DNA of 64,000 bases from Marsupella aquatica (GCA_973895155.1 OZ316895.1:6634001-6698000); one strand, 5' to 3'; shown: positions 25,928 to 38,491, numbered from the stretch's first letter. Numbers and translations are program-made. Notes: generated from the sequence alone by a model not told the origin.

Positions 25928-28900
25928 CTAGGATTTGTCACTTGCTATGCATGTCAAGAGATATTCTCTTGCCTTGGTAGCAACATTCTTTGGAATTCCT
26001 ACCAGCCCTGTCACTGGTCCTTTGCGTGCTTTGAAACACCACAAGGTAGAGGAAACATCTATTGTCTCAGCTTCCTTGTATATTGGAGCTGGATCACGTT
26101 CCCATTTCTTATCCCAAGAATCTGCCCACCGCTCTCTTGGCTGCCAGTCTGATTGACCACGTTGCTTCTTTGCCATAAATGGTCTAAACCACTCAATGCC
26201 ACATACATGAGTAAGAAGGTTTTGTTCATTCACTGGCCCTTCTACCACATCTGTAACAACTAACCCCATATGGACGGGATAAACATCCAGGTCTGAGTCG
26301 TCCAGCCGTACCAACACATAACAGCCCTTCACAACATCAACCCTAGGGTTAAAACTCTCAGAAAGTTTATCTTTTGCTGGTCCCACATAATTCACTGTTG
26401 CCTCCAACTCACATGCCACATTTTGATATTCTGGTGGAACGTGCTCTCTCCATATTGATAAAGGCCAAAACCCGTATTCCAAATTGTGTGCACCTTCAGG
26501 TTCATATTGCACCTGCTCACCCTGTAGAGTATCTACAATGTCATTCCAATAATTGATGAGAGTTGTCCAACGTCGCCTTGGTTCTTCCTCTTTTGTTTGC
26601 TTTAGAATAAACTCAAAGAATGACACATGCTTCTTCAACCCTGTCAGCACTTCAGGAAGCATTTTCAACTCCATCATTGGTAGCCGTTTGGGCACCCCAA
26701 TTGGGATGTGAGGACTTTTGTCATCTTTCCATGACCACATTTCAATACCTTCCTTGGGTAACCATCCCTGATCAGTTGATTTCATTTTGTATTGGAAGCA
26801 TGGCATACTATCATGACGAACATAGAACCTAAACAGCCTGGGTTTTAAATGCCCCACCAATGCCTCAGGGCCCTTCAACATGAATGGAGCTAAGTAGTTT
26901 TTGAAATCTGGGACCTCCTGTAGAAAATGTGGGACTGCATTGGGTGTCCTTGCTCTCATGAACAAGGACATTAACTCAAGCAATGAGTATGTGGGGTTAT
27001 GCATCATAGACTCTGAAAAATGCCCGAACATACCGTCAACGTCCTCATGAGTATGCCCAACCACCATGAAACCAAGATGAACCTCTTCAAACACCTCCCT
27101 TGCTGTCAACAATGACAAATAAGCCATCATATATCTGTTCTTGTTGTCTGAGGCACAATTATCCAGGCACAATTATCCAGTTGTAGCTTCAATACTCGTG
27201 GAAGGGGCCTGAACTTTGGTGCCTCAGTTGCTGCATCACAATGTAACAATCTCAAAATGCTTTTAAATAAAACCCTAGTCAGACCCTAAACCCTATTAAT
27301 GAAACCTTGGCTAGGAGGAGCAACAACTACACAAAGTAGAGTGTCAGTGTGTGTGAGCTTATATTATTAAATAATAATAAATTAAAGGATTGTGAGTAAA
27401 GTACCTAGGCTTGAGATGTAGGCAATATCATCCTCAAATGCTCTAAGGACACTTGCCTCCAAGATATCTTTTCTCCCAAAAAGGAGGTCTTTAAAAAGAC
27501 TTGTCGAGTCTGGCCCCTCCACAAGTGATTTGATCATTGGATTTGGGTTTTCCAACATCCTTAGTATTGAATCAATTGACCCAATAGTGATGTTGACATC
27601 ACCTGGCCACACTCCAACATGATATTGGGCTATGGCCTTGGGACCATGACCATGAGTAAGGATACCAGTGACAGTAATTGAGAACTTTTGGGCACCATCC
27701 ACATGCTTAGGATTGAAGGGCATTCTTGGGAGAGCTGTCTTTGAATGATCCATCTTATCATGAATAAGGCATAACACTTCCTTTGGACGATGGATGGACT
27801 CATATCTCCAAGTATGATAGCACATTCTTTGTTGTGTGTGGTCTTGGTGATGTTCCTCCTCGTCACGCCTTAGGCCCTCTAACTCTTCCTTAGCTCCTGT
27901 AAGGTTTGCTTTCCGTTGAAGCAACTCACTACAAGTTGTACACTTTGAAAAGTTGTTGCCCTTTTTGTGACGCAAGAACTCCCTGAAATACATCTGATGT
28001 AGATGACTCAAGGTGGGTTGGGAAATTGGAGGAAGACCAGCCTCCTTGTTGACAACATTAACCCTGTTTCTAATATTCTCCCAAGTAAGATTTGTTGGCA
28101 ATTCCCTCAAAACCATCCTTGTATTATCTGCCATGGTTCTCAACTTGGCTGGATGATGATCAGCTGCCTCCCTCAATAATCTCTTTCATTGACATGAACG
28201 CTTGAGATACTTTCTCGGACATACACCTTTTTCCAGCATTACCATGGGTACCTATGTTCATTCCAGACATCACAGTCTTCTTCAAGGCATAAAATTGAGT
28301 CTTTCCTCTTGAATGAATGATTCTCCATGCCTCCAAGCACAATACTTTGCCCTCCACTGCTAGAATCCTTTCTCCAGTACCCAAGTGTATTGTATTTTTA
28401 ATAGCCTTGATTTCCACCTCCTTGCGCTCCGCAAAAGATTTTGACCACCACTTTTGCCTAATTGCCATAGCCAAGTTGCGGTCCAAATATTGGCAACAAT
28501 GTTCACTACAACAGTCCTTAGTGTTTATCAACAACACATCTTGACGTGCCAAAGATGTGTCTCTTCTAGATGTCTGGGAAGATGGACTCTTTCTTTTCCT
28601 ACTTTTATGGACGTAGGACCGCTTGCCACTTGTTGGAGATGTGTTCCCTCCCACAGCTTGCCTGATGTTGTGGAAAGACAACAAGTTGCCATCCTTGGCA
28701 ATGAGTTGGTCCCCCGGTTGGTCCATCGACCAAGCTTTTAAGCAATCTCTATGCTTCAGATGATCTATGGTAGCTCCCTCGACAAAATCGTTGATCAGAA
28801 TTCCTACATGTGTATTCCCAAGGGTGACATCCCCAAGCTTCACTATAGGATCTAGAACATGTATAGTTGCCACTGCAAAAATCAACTTGTTCTCATCCAC

Positions 28901-29307
28901 CACCTTTACAGGCATGCCCATCCACAAGGCCTTTGGTAAAACTACTTCCACACCAGACCAACTCTCATTAATATGGTTGTTCCCATCAGAAATTTGATTG
29001 ACTGGATCTTGATCATCACCAACAGTGCCAAACACATCCTCTGATTCCATGGGAGCTCGAAAAGCTGATTCCTTTCCCATACAAGGTAACCCCCAATCAT
29101 GTCCTTCAAAAGTTTGCCATCTTTGCATAGAATGGTCTCGTCAAAAACTTCCTCCAATAGAAGAAGAACTCTGTCCGCCCCAAGAGGAACATTGTGACAA
29201 ACCCTAGAAGGATCAAGACTTATCACGCGACCTTTTCCAACTTGTTTCTCACGTATGCCTATAATAACTTGTCCGCCTTCCCTGATCCAGACTGTCGATG
29301 TCACCAT
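25928..29307 (-). pseudogene. DUF7869-like transposase-like gene, decayed
   Basis: Starting at ATG 29307 the reading needs at least three frame changes: near 29050-29090, near 28165 (one base), and at the 14-bp duplication at 27151-27178. An intron probably lies between a donor at about 27406 and an acceptor near 27240. The C-terminal part has LDNCASDNKNRY and VVGHTHEDVDGMFGHF, the hallmark of DUF7869-type proteins, which recur in repeat-rich eukaryotic genomes and are probably transposon-encoded. The N-terminal part (LPKALWMGMPVKVV ... DVTLGNTHVGILINDFVEGA) faintly resembles a Transposase_23-like domain, and a CxxC-type pair (CTTCSELL) lies in the middle. The biochemical activity is unknown. 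The gene is clearly broken. Confidence 0.75.
27151..27178. repeat. 14-bp tandem duplication breaking the DUF7869-like frame
   Basis: AGGCACAATTATCC occurs twice in direct succession. The duplicated bases encode the LDNCA block on the minus strand. Because 14 is not a multiple of three, the duplication shifts the frame and separates the LDNCASDNKNRY segment from upstream coding sequence. Confidence 0.9.
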
Positions 29308-29332
29308 AATAATTATGATCCTACACATCAGA

Positions 29333-29932
29333 GAATATCACTGTAAGCGTACAGTCCTGTCACGTCCGTCAACTTCACTGCACTGTCCTATCACGTTGGT
29401 CAATAAGCAGAATGTAGTCAATGCACTGCACTGCACTGCACGCGACTGGTTGCGTGACCCTAGAGGTACCACACATACCGGCAACAGACTATGCATGGTC
29501 CGTCAATCATTTCAAGTGAATGAGAACGACCACAATTGATTACGATCAATCATTTCACATCCACTCAGAACAAATGAGTGGACAGTACCAGTTTGCCAAT
29601 GAGTGGACACTGGACAGTCAGTAACTACTGAGGATTGTAATTCTAATAAGCGCCAGTAAAACATCCGTGAACTGCATTGTCCTGTCACGACCGTCAACAA
29701 GTAAGCAGAATGTAGTCAATGCACTACCCTGCATGCGACTAGTCGCGTGACCTTAGTCAGAGGGTGTAGGGATAATAGGGTCTACGACGTAGAAGCTAGA
29801 AGCCTAGGCCCAAACTCTAGCTCGTACTTGGTACTTCATAAGTAAGATACAATTGCGCGTGAGACAGTAAGATACAATTACGGATCTGAAGGCATCACAC
29901 ATACCGGTAACAGATTATGGATGGTCCGTTAG
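29333..29932. other. Divergent spacer with CGCG motifs and an internal duplication
   Basis: Between the start of the DUF7869-like gene and the end of an F-box-like copy. Segments near 29354-29520 and 29682-29945 are diverged copies (GTAAGCAGAATGTAGTCAATGCACT, then GCGACT-GT-GCGTGACC, CACACATACCGG, GGTCCGT-AGTCATTTCAAGTGA), separated by the inverted-repeat block at 29518-29631. Confidence 0.7.
29518..29631 (+). repeat. Inverted-repeat block, left copy
   Basis: GAATGAGAACGAC...CAGTCAGTAACTACTGA is the reverse complement, with scattered mismatches, of 37603-37715, about 8 kb away. It contains GAGTGGACAGTACCAGTTT and GAGTGGACAC-GGACAGTCAG. The high match shows the two flanks share recent ancestry. 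Confidence 0.85.
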
Positions 29933-30301
29933 TCATTTCAAGTGAGACTCATTTCGGATCGGTTTAATAGGATTTCCTGGGAAAGCCAAATCTAATAAAC
30001 TAAACTTGATTACACCCAGAAGATAGGTATTCCCAACAAGGTGGCGCCATCTACGACACACCGAAGATAGTCCTACAAACTCATCCAATTCCTTTATTGA
30101 GAAATTTCCTGCATTAGCCGAGGAATTCAATGACTCCTTGATCCGAGGCCATATCAATTCTGCGACAATCAAATCTGGAAGTCCAGGTAGTAGTGTTTCA
30201 ACAAATACAGAATATCTTGCCAGTAGACCATCTTGGCTTCTGTCCAAAACGTCAAATATTGGGCATAGATATCTGAAGCTCTCTAGACCAGGTTCCCCCA
30301 T
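29933..30301 (-). CDS. F-box-like protein, copy 3
   Basis: A 122-residue frame from ATG 30301. Residues from about 36 onward read LLPGLPDLIVAELIWP and then LSSVCRRWRHLV, which is the F-box pattern (LPxDLxxxI ... VCKRWxxL) that binds SKP1 in SCF ubiquitin ligases. It is related to the two F-box-like copies at 37882 and 38492. It is short, with no substrate-binding repeats visible, so it may be a fragment. A palindromic CGCG motif lies just upstream at about 30340. The F-box assignment is by pattern, moderate only. Confidence 0.5.
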   Translation of the reverse strand: MGEPGLESFRYLCPIFDVLDRSQDGLLARYSVFVETLLPGLPDLIVAELIWPRIKESLNSSANAGNFSIKELDEFVGLSSVCRRWRHLVGNTYLLGVIKFSLLDLAFPGNPIKPIRNESHLK

Positions 30302-30339
30302 GACTCTTTTCAGCCAAATGATATATCCCAGGGATGATT

Positions 30340-31900
30340 TTCACGCGACTGGTCGCGTCTACAAATCAGAATGTATAAACAATTCTTTGGGAGATTGTGG
30401 TTTTTTTGGGTCACAACGTGACAAATCATAAATGTTGCTTCGTCCTCTAACAGAACCAGTCAATGAGATAGCTACCTCAAACGCGACTGGTCCGTCAACT
30501 GATCCTAAATAGAACGTTACCTTCTCTAACAGAACCAGTCAATGAGAGAGCTACCTCAGACGCGACTGGTCGCGTCACCTGATCCTAAATGGAACGTTAC
30601 CTCCTCTAACAGAACCAGTCAATGAGAGATCTACATCAGACGCGACCAGTCGTGTCAACTGAACATAAACAACTATATCCACTGAACCTTCCTTGTGGAG
30701 ATTTGGATATGGTACGCGCTCAATAATCTATCCTGTTTCCTTCTCACACGCAACTGGTCGCGTCAACTGATCCCAAATGGAACCTTACCTCCTCTAACAA
30801 AACCAGTCAATGAGAGAGCTACCTCAGACGCGACTGGTCGCGTCAACTGATCCTAAATGGAACATTACCTCCTCTAACAAAACCAGTCAATGAGAGCTCT
30901 ACCTCAAACGCGACTAGTCGCGTCAACTAAACCTAAACAACTATATCCACTGAACCTTCCTTGTGGAGATTTGGATATGGTACGCGCTCAATAATCTATC
31001 CTGTTTCCTTCTCACACGCAACTGGTCGCGTCAACTGATCCCAAATGGAACCTTACCTCCTCTAACAAAACCAGTCAATGAGAGAGCTACCTCAGATGCG
31101 ACTGGTCGCGTCAACTGATCCTAAATGGAACATTACCTCCTCTAACAAAACCAGTCAATGAGAGCTCTACCTCAAACGCGACTAGTCGCGTCAACTAAAC
31201 CTAAACAACTATATCCACTGAACCTTCCTTGTGGAGATTTGGATATGGTACGCGCTCAATAATCTATCCTGTTTCCTTCTCACACGCAACTGGTCGCGTC
31301 AACTGATCCCAAATGGAACCTTACCTCCTCTAACAAAACCAGTCAATGAGAGAGCTACCTCAGACGCGACTGGTCGCGTCAACTGATCCTAAATGGAACA
31401 TTACCTCCTCTAACAAAACCAGTCAATGAGAGCTCTACCTCAAACGCGACTAGTCGCGTCAACTAAACCTAAACAACTATATCCACTGAACCTTCCTTGT
31501 GGAGATTTGGATATGGTACGTGCTCAGTAAATCTATCCTTTTTTCTTCTCACACGCGACTGATCGCATCAATTGATCATAAAAGGAACCTTAACTCCTCT
31601 AACAGAACCATTCAATGAGAGAGCTACCTTAGACGCGACTAGTCGCGTCAACTGAACCTAAACAACTATATCCACTGAACCTTCCTTGTGGAGATTTGGA
31701 TATGGTACGCGCTGAGTAAATCTATCCTGTTTCCTTCTCACACGCGATTGGTCGCGTCAACTGGTCCTAAAAGGAACCTTACCTCCTCTAACAGAACCAG
31801 TCAATGAGAGAGCTACCTCAGACGCGACTGGTCGCGTCAACTGATCCTAAATGGAACCTCACAATCTTCTCACGCGACTGGTCGCGTCAACAGCTTAAAC
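30340..31900. repeat. Satellite array 1 with CGCGACTGGTCGCG palindromes
   Basis: Built from ~80-bp units, each with a CGCGACTGGTCGCGTCAACTG core followed by CCTAAATGGAAC, CCTCTAAC-AACCAGTCAATGAGAG and CTACCTCA. Units are grouped into a higher-order repeat of 268 bp containing AACTATATCCACTGAACC, which starts at 30671, 30939, 31207 and 31475; the next start at 31664 is shorter. The near-identity of the 268-bp copies implies recent amplification. Confidence 0.95.
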
Positions 31901-34459
31901 AACTTTTGGACACTAGGATAATACAGTGATACCACTGTGATTACTGACCCGTACGGACAAGAAAATCCGAGTAAGCATGATTTCATTCAATTTGTATTCA
32001 TTCATTTGTATTCATTCATGAACTTTACAATAATTCAGATGTTTGAGCTCTGTCATTGTGAAACTATTATATATCACAAGTTTTCATATTGCAAGGAATT
32101 CAGTTTAGAGAATGATTCAGCTAAGATGATTCAATTTAGCAGTCTATTGGTTGTATTCGTCAATTAAAGGATTCAGTGTAATGAGATTCACATAACATGA
32201 GAGTTTATATGATTAAATTCACAACGTGCAGGTTTGTAATGACTTACTTAAGACGATTCAGGTTGTATTTTAATTAGTGAGTTTGTATGATTCAGACATA
32301 TTTGAGTTTATAGACAAACTGCATTATGAAAACTCAGTTTAACAATCAAGAGAAATTTTAGCAAACAACAATCAACACTAGCAGAAAATGTAGAAATTGC
32401 ACCTGAATTCTGAAAAATTGATGTAATCGTCTGAGAGATTGATGTCCAAGCACCTGAAGACCTTGCTGCGGCATTCCAGAAAGTAAATATAAGATTGAAG
32501 ATATTAATATGCTAAGCAACAACAACACAACTTCTATATCTTCTATACATAGAGCTTCGCTGCTGCCAATTGAATAACATGTGCTTAATGCTAAGGAACT
32601 CATTATGTCGAGTTAAAAAGACTCTTCCAGAAGTACAATCAAAGTTGTCGATAGACAAACTGAGCATGAATAAAAGCGCACTAAACCTGAAGATTGAAAA
32701 AGTTGAAACAAACCTGAATGATGAATTAAAGGAGCTGAAACAAGCTGCCAAAAAGTAGTTCAAGCTGCTAAAACATGTTGATCGAGCTGATATGAGCTTA
32801 AAATTGGCTGACACAAGTTGATACGAGCACTCCCAAAAAACTAGCTGCAATGAACCCAACGAGCTCCTAAGAATCCCTTCAAGCAAACTAGAAGTGAATA
32901 CGAGCTCTAAATGCGAGCTGCAACGCACCAACGAGCTCCTGGTCAAAACGATCAACAACTACTAAGAGCTGCAACGCGCCGACAAGCACCTGACCACAAC
33001 GAACGAGCTGCAACAACGAAAATGAAATCCAGGGCAGGAGCGAGAGCGACGAGAGCAGGCGTGCGAAAGTCTAGGGAGCGAGAAACAACAACAATGAACA
33101 GTGAACTCGAGACCGTGGGCGCCGACACTAAGGAAGGACTAATTAGGGTATCGTTTTAGAATAACCCTAATAACAGCCTAGTGACAAGAAGGTTCCAGAT
33201 GATCTCCGTACACTCCACCATCGACTCAACAAACTATGCAATCGTAAAAAAAATATTACCGAAATCCTTTTGATTTGCCGTACTAAAGGAGATTTATATT
33301 TGATCGCCAATTTGAAATTTAAACCGGTAATTATGCAACTACAAAAGATTGTTAGTGGGGACCCCCGGATCCGGATCCGTATCTTCACGATATCTGCCAA
33401 TTCAAATCCAAAATGTGAACGAACGACAACTTTCTCACGATCGTTCCATCACGTAGTGGAGGCGAACTTCAACATCATTCCATTTTGGTAGTGGAGACCG
33501 TCGGATCCGGATCCGTACTCCACTCTCTATCTTGCCAATTCAAACCCAAACTCTAAACAACGTAAAACAATTGAACTCACGGTCGGGGAGAACCGATATT
33601 CAAAATCAATCCTATACAATGATTCTCACGACTGGAGACTCAACCAATTTTCAAAATCAAAATCGAGTCCAGATGAACACATCTTTCATGGAGTCAATAG
33701 ACTGATCTCACTGCTCACGGATCATTCTTCATTTTCAGTTTCTACTGACCAAGATACTAGCTGGGCTCTCACTGGAGGCTGATCCAAGGCACATTTGAGG
33801 TGGAGCAGATTGGATCATTCGACTATTCCAGTCGGAGGCGGAGCTCATTCAAGCAACGCTGGCGCAGTTCTTGTTGTATCACCTTCTTGGGGAGGGCACA
33901 TCCGATCAACCGGGAGAGAGTTGCGACGAAGTGAGACGACAAAGATTTAGAACCTCCATAGTCTGCCTCATTCACCGAAGCATTCTAGCAGACCAACAAA
34001 GAGCGGCTATTCTGAAATCACTGTCTGGCTGAGGATTTTGATCTCGATATGATCAACAAGTTGTCATTCTCTGGTGGTGGGATTCGGTCACGATACTCAA
34101 GGAAATTGGAGTTCAAAGGAGGAGGCTTAGTTGGCTGGGACGAGGAGGAGGCTACGCTAGAAGGAAGAGGCTTGGCTGGGAGGAGGGTTGCCGCCAACAT
34201 CGTTGAGACCACACGCAACTGAACAACTTGTAAGTATCAATCAACATTAATTCCGCAATAAATGAGGAGAGTAGTTGCCTTAATTCACGCATTCAATGCA
34301 TGAATTGAGTCAATGAAGTTATGGTCCAATTTCTCACTCCGATTTTGATCAATCCGTGTTTCAAGTCCAATACAGAAGCAATGTATCAGAAGTACTAGTA
34401 GAGGATCCGAATGAATTCTCTAGTCTAAAATTGTATGGCGTTCAATTATAGTTGTCCGT
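31901..34459. other. Spacer between the two satellite arrays
   Basis: No gene is supported. A lysine-rich, coiled-coil-like open frame (32570-32758) and a Pro/Ser-rich minus-strand frame (34018-34218) are too short and isolated to call. A GGATCCGGATCCGTA motif with CCAATTCAAA downstream is duplicated at about 33365 and 33501. Confidence 0.5.
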
Positions 34460-36520
34460 ACATTTTGGTATTGTTTATTGTAGTCGACGGCCTAGCGAAA
34501 CGAAACATAATCGAGGTCCATTTCTCAGATCAAACTGATCTCAACTTGTTAGTAGGATGACTTGTTTTTTTGGTTACACATGTAGTTCATCACGCGCACA
34601 GTCACGTGAACCAATTTATCTTAGGTCTTTTGATATTGTTTATTGTAGTCGATAGCCTAGCAAATTGGCCAGCAATCTATTCTAAAACCCAAGTCTTCGT
34701 ATCATCACGCGCCCGGTCGCGTTAATGTTTTAGAGGTTAGCAAAAGCTCTGCACTCTTAGACATAATCGCCCTTTATTTCTCAGATCTGCCTGATCTCAA
34801 CTTGTTAGTAGGATGACCTGATTTTTTGGTTACACATGTAGTTTATCACGCGCACAGTCGCATGAACCAATTTATCTCGTATCTTTTGATATTGTTTATT
34901 GTAGTCGACAGCCTAGCGAATTGACCAGCAATCTATTTTAAAACCAAGGTCTTCGTATCATCACGCACCCGGTCGCGTTAATGTTTTAGAGGTCAGCGAA
35001 AGCTCTGCACTCTTAGACGTAATCGCCCTTTATTTCTCAGATCTGCCTGATCTCGACTTGTTAGTAGGATGATCTGATTTTTTGGTTACACATGTAGTTC
35101 ATCACGCGCACAGTCGCGTGAACCAATTTATAACGTGTCTTTTGATATTGTTTATTGTAGTCGACAGCCTAGCGAATTGGCCAGCAATCTATTTTAAAAC
35201 CAAGGTCTTCGTTTCATCATGCGCCCGGTCGCGTTATTAGAGGTCAGCAAAAGCTCTACACTCTTAGACGTAATCGCCCTTTATTTCTCAAATCTGCTTG
35301 ATCTCAACTTGTTAGTAGGATGACTTGTTTTTTTGGTTACACATGTAGTTCATCACGCGCACAGTCACGTGAACCAATTTATCTTAGGTCTTTTGATATT
35401 GTTTATTGTAGTCGATAGCCTAGCGAATTGGCCAGCAATCTATTCTAAAACCCAAGTCTTCGTATCATCATGCACCCGCTCGCGTTAATGTTTTAGAGGT
35501 TAGCAAAAGCTCTGCACTCTTAGACATAATCGCCCTTTATTTCTCAGATCTGCCTGATCTCAACTTGTTAGTAGGATGACCTGATTTTTTGGTTACACAT
35601 GTAGTTTATCATGCGCACAGTCGCATGAACCAATTTATCTCGTATCTTTTGATATTGTTTATTGTAGTCGATAGCCTAGCGAATTGACCAGCAATCTATT
35701 TTAAAACCAAGGTCTTCGTATCATCACGCGCCCGGTCGCGTTAATGTTTTAGAGGTCAGCGAAAGCTCTGCACTCTTAGACGTAATTGCCCTTTATTTCT
35801 TAGATCTGCCTGATCTCAACTTGTTAGTAGGATGATCTGATTTTTTGGTTACACATGTAGTTCATCACGCGCACAGTCGTGTGAACCAATTTATAACGTG
35901 TCTTTTGATATTGTTTATTGTAGTCGACAGCCTAGCGAATTGGCCAGCAATCTATTTTAAAACCGAGGTCTTCGTTTCATCATGCGCCCGATCGCGTTAT
36001 TAGAGGTCAGCAAAAGCTCTACACTCTTAGACGTAATCGCCCTTTATTTCTCAAATTTGCCTGATCTCTTGAACTTGTTAGTAGGATGACTTGTTTTTTT
36101 GGTTACACATGTAGTTCGTCACGCGCACAGTCGCGTGAACCAATTTATCTTAGGTCTTTTGATATTGTTTATTTTTGTCGACAGCCTAGCGAATTGGCCA
36201 GCAATCTATTATGAAACCAAAGTCTTTGTATCATCACGCGCCCGGTTGCGTTAATGTTTTAGAGGTCAGCGAAAGCTCTGCACTCTTAAACGTAATTGTG
36301 CTTTATTTCTCAGATCTGACTGATCTCAACTTGTTAGTTGGATGACCTGTTTTTTCGGTTACACATGTAGTTCATCACGCGCACAGTCGCGTGAACCAAT
36401 TTATCTCAAGTCTTTTGATATTGTTTATTGTAGTCGACAGCCTAGCAAATCTATTTTAAAACCAACATCTTTGTTTCATCACGCGCCCAGTCGCATTAAT
36501 GTTTTAGAGGTCAGAGGAAT
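34460..36520. repeat. Satellite array 2, ~254-bp unit in a ~762-bp higher-order repeat
   Basis: About eight units, each with GGTTACACATGTAGTTCATC, ACGCGCACAGTCGCGTGA, TGATATTGTTTATTGTAGTC, then ATCACGCGCCCGGTCGCGTT and TCAGATCTGCCTGATCTCAA. Unit starts (GGTTACACATG) are near 34572, 34828, 35083, 35335, 35590, 35845, 36098 and 36357. Every third unit is most alike, giving a higher-order period near 762 bp. Each unit holds two CGCG palindromes. Confidence 0.95.
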
Positions 36521-36762
36521 CTCATGGATGATTTTTCCTTGATTGAAAAAATGGTTACATCGATCCCGAAGGACTTCGGATGTGGAATCCATATCCACTA
36601 GCGCTATCGAGGAATTTAACTGACCTGGTCTTTCGAACACTATTTTCCACGGGACAAAATTAAGCTACACAGTATCTATAACAAGTTCTAACTTGAACTA
36701 CTCTTAAATCTGTAGTTCTAATCTTTGACTACTCAAAATATTGTAGACTTTGATCGAGTCAG

Positions 36763-37287
36763 TCATTCCAAGATGAAGGTGTCTGGTGTGGATTCCTTTG
36801 AATCCAGGAATTCTTCTTTTGCCCAAGTCCTAACGTCCATAGATTTTCTCGGCTTGCTCTTTCTGTAATACAAATCAGAATCTTCGTTCATCTCTAATTG
36901 CCTTTTCTTCGGTGCGTCCACTTTCTTGGCCTCCTTCTTGACTGTCTTAGCGTCTGCTGCTGGTTCCCCCAAAATGGATTTTACGCATGCTTTGGCCTTC
37001 AACTTCTCCCCCCCCAAAATGGATTCGACGAGGGCTTTGCCCTTTAACTTCTCCCCTGATGCCATCTTTGTAGTCATCTCTGTCGGATTGCTCTCCATCT
37101 GATCTTCCATCAACAAATGTGGCGAACAATGTCGTCTCTCACAAAACATTTGACCCGATTTAGTCACCGTAAATATTATATTACATCGCTGACACATTCT
37201 GTAAGGAGTACCACGAATTTAATATGTCGAATCTTTTGAATCGTTCGTCGGAACATCCTCATTCTTCGAGCTCAGCGAAGTAGTCAT
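36763..37287 (-). pseudogene. Cys-rich, Lys-rich protein with one in-frame stop
   Basis: An open frame from ATG 37287 is interrupted by one TAA at 37221-37219 and then runs to 36763. After the stop it reads MCQRCNIIFTVTKSG and FCERRHC, a possible small zinc-binding knuckle, then a duplicated ~20-residue block (GEKLKGKALVESILG and GEKLKAKACVKSILG) and a Lys-rich tail with a nuclear-localisation-like stretch (KKVDAPKKRQLE). I do not recognise the family. It diverges from the plus-strand F-box-like gene and sits inside the CGCG-motif region, so it is probably part of the same element. Confidence 0.5.
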
Positions 37288-37602
37288 CGCCCTTCAAACA
37301 AGAGATGCGGACCAAGACTAAGAATTGGAAATGAGAGAGCTGATGTGCGAATAGATTATCCAGTAGCCAGAAAGTGGAAGGCGTGGGGGAATGAGCAGTA
37401 GGGATCATCTCAATGCTTTATACTATTTAGTCTCCACTAGTCATTGTACATAGTGGTTTCTAGAAGAGAGTGCGCGTTTGACTGGCGCGTATTAGAATTG
37501 GCGGGAAGTTCAGTTGTCCTCTAATTATAGCTTTAATTTCATGTTTGGCGACCGCCCCGGTAATATTGATTGCTAGTGAAGTACTGAGATTGCTTATGAG
37601 GG

Positions 37603-37715
37603 TCAATAGTTACTGACTGTCCGGTGTCCACTCATTGGTAAACTGGTACTGTCCACTCATTTTTCTGAGTGGAGTTGAAATGATTGTTGGTAATCGATTG
37701 TAGTCGTTCTCATTC
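37603..37715 (-). repeat. Inverted-repeat block, right copy
   Basis: Reverse complement of 29518-29631, located upstream of the first plus-strand F-box-like gene. The match stops abruptly at both ends, so it is a discrete duplicated block. Confidence 0.85.
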
Positions 37716-37881
37716 TCTCATCGTCAGTTCAAAGTTTCTTCCAGAAATACCCAAGAATTAAATTTATGGGGTCAATGTCCATAGATCTTAGGGAACTCTT
37801 AGAGATCTTAGAGATCTTAACTTACGCGACCGGGCGCGTCATATGTCTTCTAACAATGTTTTGTGATATGATAAAAGCAGG

Positions 37882-38424
37882 ATGAGCCAACTTTTGAATG
37901 AGGCTTGAGATTTCCTTTCATCTCATGAAAGAAAACAGAAAACAATATGGGATACGCTGGATGAAACCTCCTCTAGTCTCATTGGAGGAATACCAGATGT
38001 TTTGGTCATTTCAAACATTTGGCCAATACTCTACAAACACTTTATTTCAATTGAAGGATTGCGTCGATATCGACACCCCGATAACAATTTGGTTATCGAT
38101 AGGGTCCAAGACCTTATTCGGCTTGGAGCTTGTAGCAAGAAGTGGAACTTTTTAGTTACAAATACAAGGTTATGGGCTATCCTCAAACAAGCAACCCGGA
38201 TTGTCGATGACGCAAATAAAACACTTTACTACATACCCGAAACTGACGAGTTGGAGTTTGACTCATTCTGTCGAGTTATTCGAGAGGATATTTCTATGTT
38301 TCCAGAAATATATGTTCTTGGGACTACTACTTTTGATGAAATCGCATTGTTTATGAACAAATATAACTATTTAGATGAGGAAGAACGAGATGTTCTAATT
38401 GAAAGGTTTGGTAGATTTTCTTAG
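37882..38424 (+). pseudogene. F-box-like protein, copy 1
   Basis: ATG 37882 follows an AAGCAGG acceptor-like run. The frame has one TGA at 37906 and is then open to 38424 (about 180 codons). It contains SSLIGGIPDVLVISNIWPIL and then LGACSKKWNFLV, the F-box-like pattern, followed by a ~100-residue acidic region (DELEFDSFCRVIRED, FDEIALFMNKY, LDEEERD). Copy 2 has a comparable closing block (FWLDEDERKD), so the two are paralogues. The palindromic motif lies upstream at about 37825. F-box proteins select targets for ubiquitination; that role is inferred here. Confidence 0.5.
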
Positions 38425-38491
38425 AATCTAGGTGGTCCCAGTTCGTAATGGATAGGTTCTTGTTCTTAATCTTTTCGATATTATGTTGCAG

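Noticed and set aside
30340-31900. CRISPR-like array of regularly spaced palindromes
   Set aside because: The whole unit, spacers included, is repeated. There are no unique spacers and the context is a eukaryotic nuclear genome; it is a satellite.
34018-34218. Pro/Ser-rich minus-strand frame that could be a transit peptide
   Set aside because: Too short, with no downstream exon recognised.
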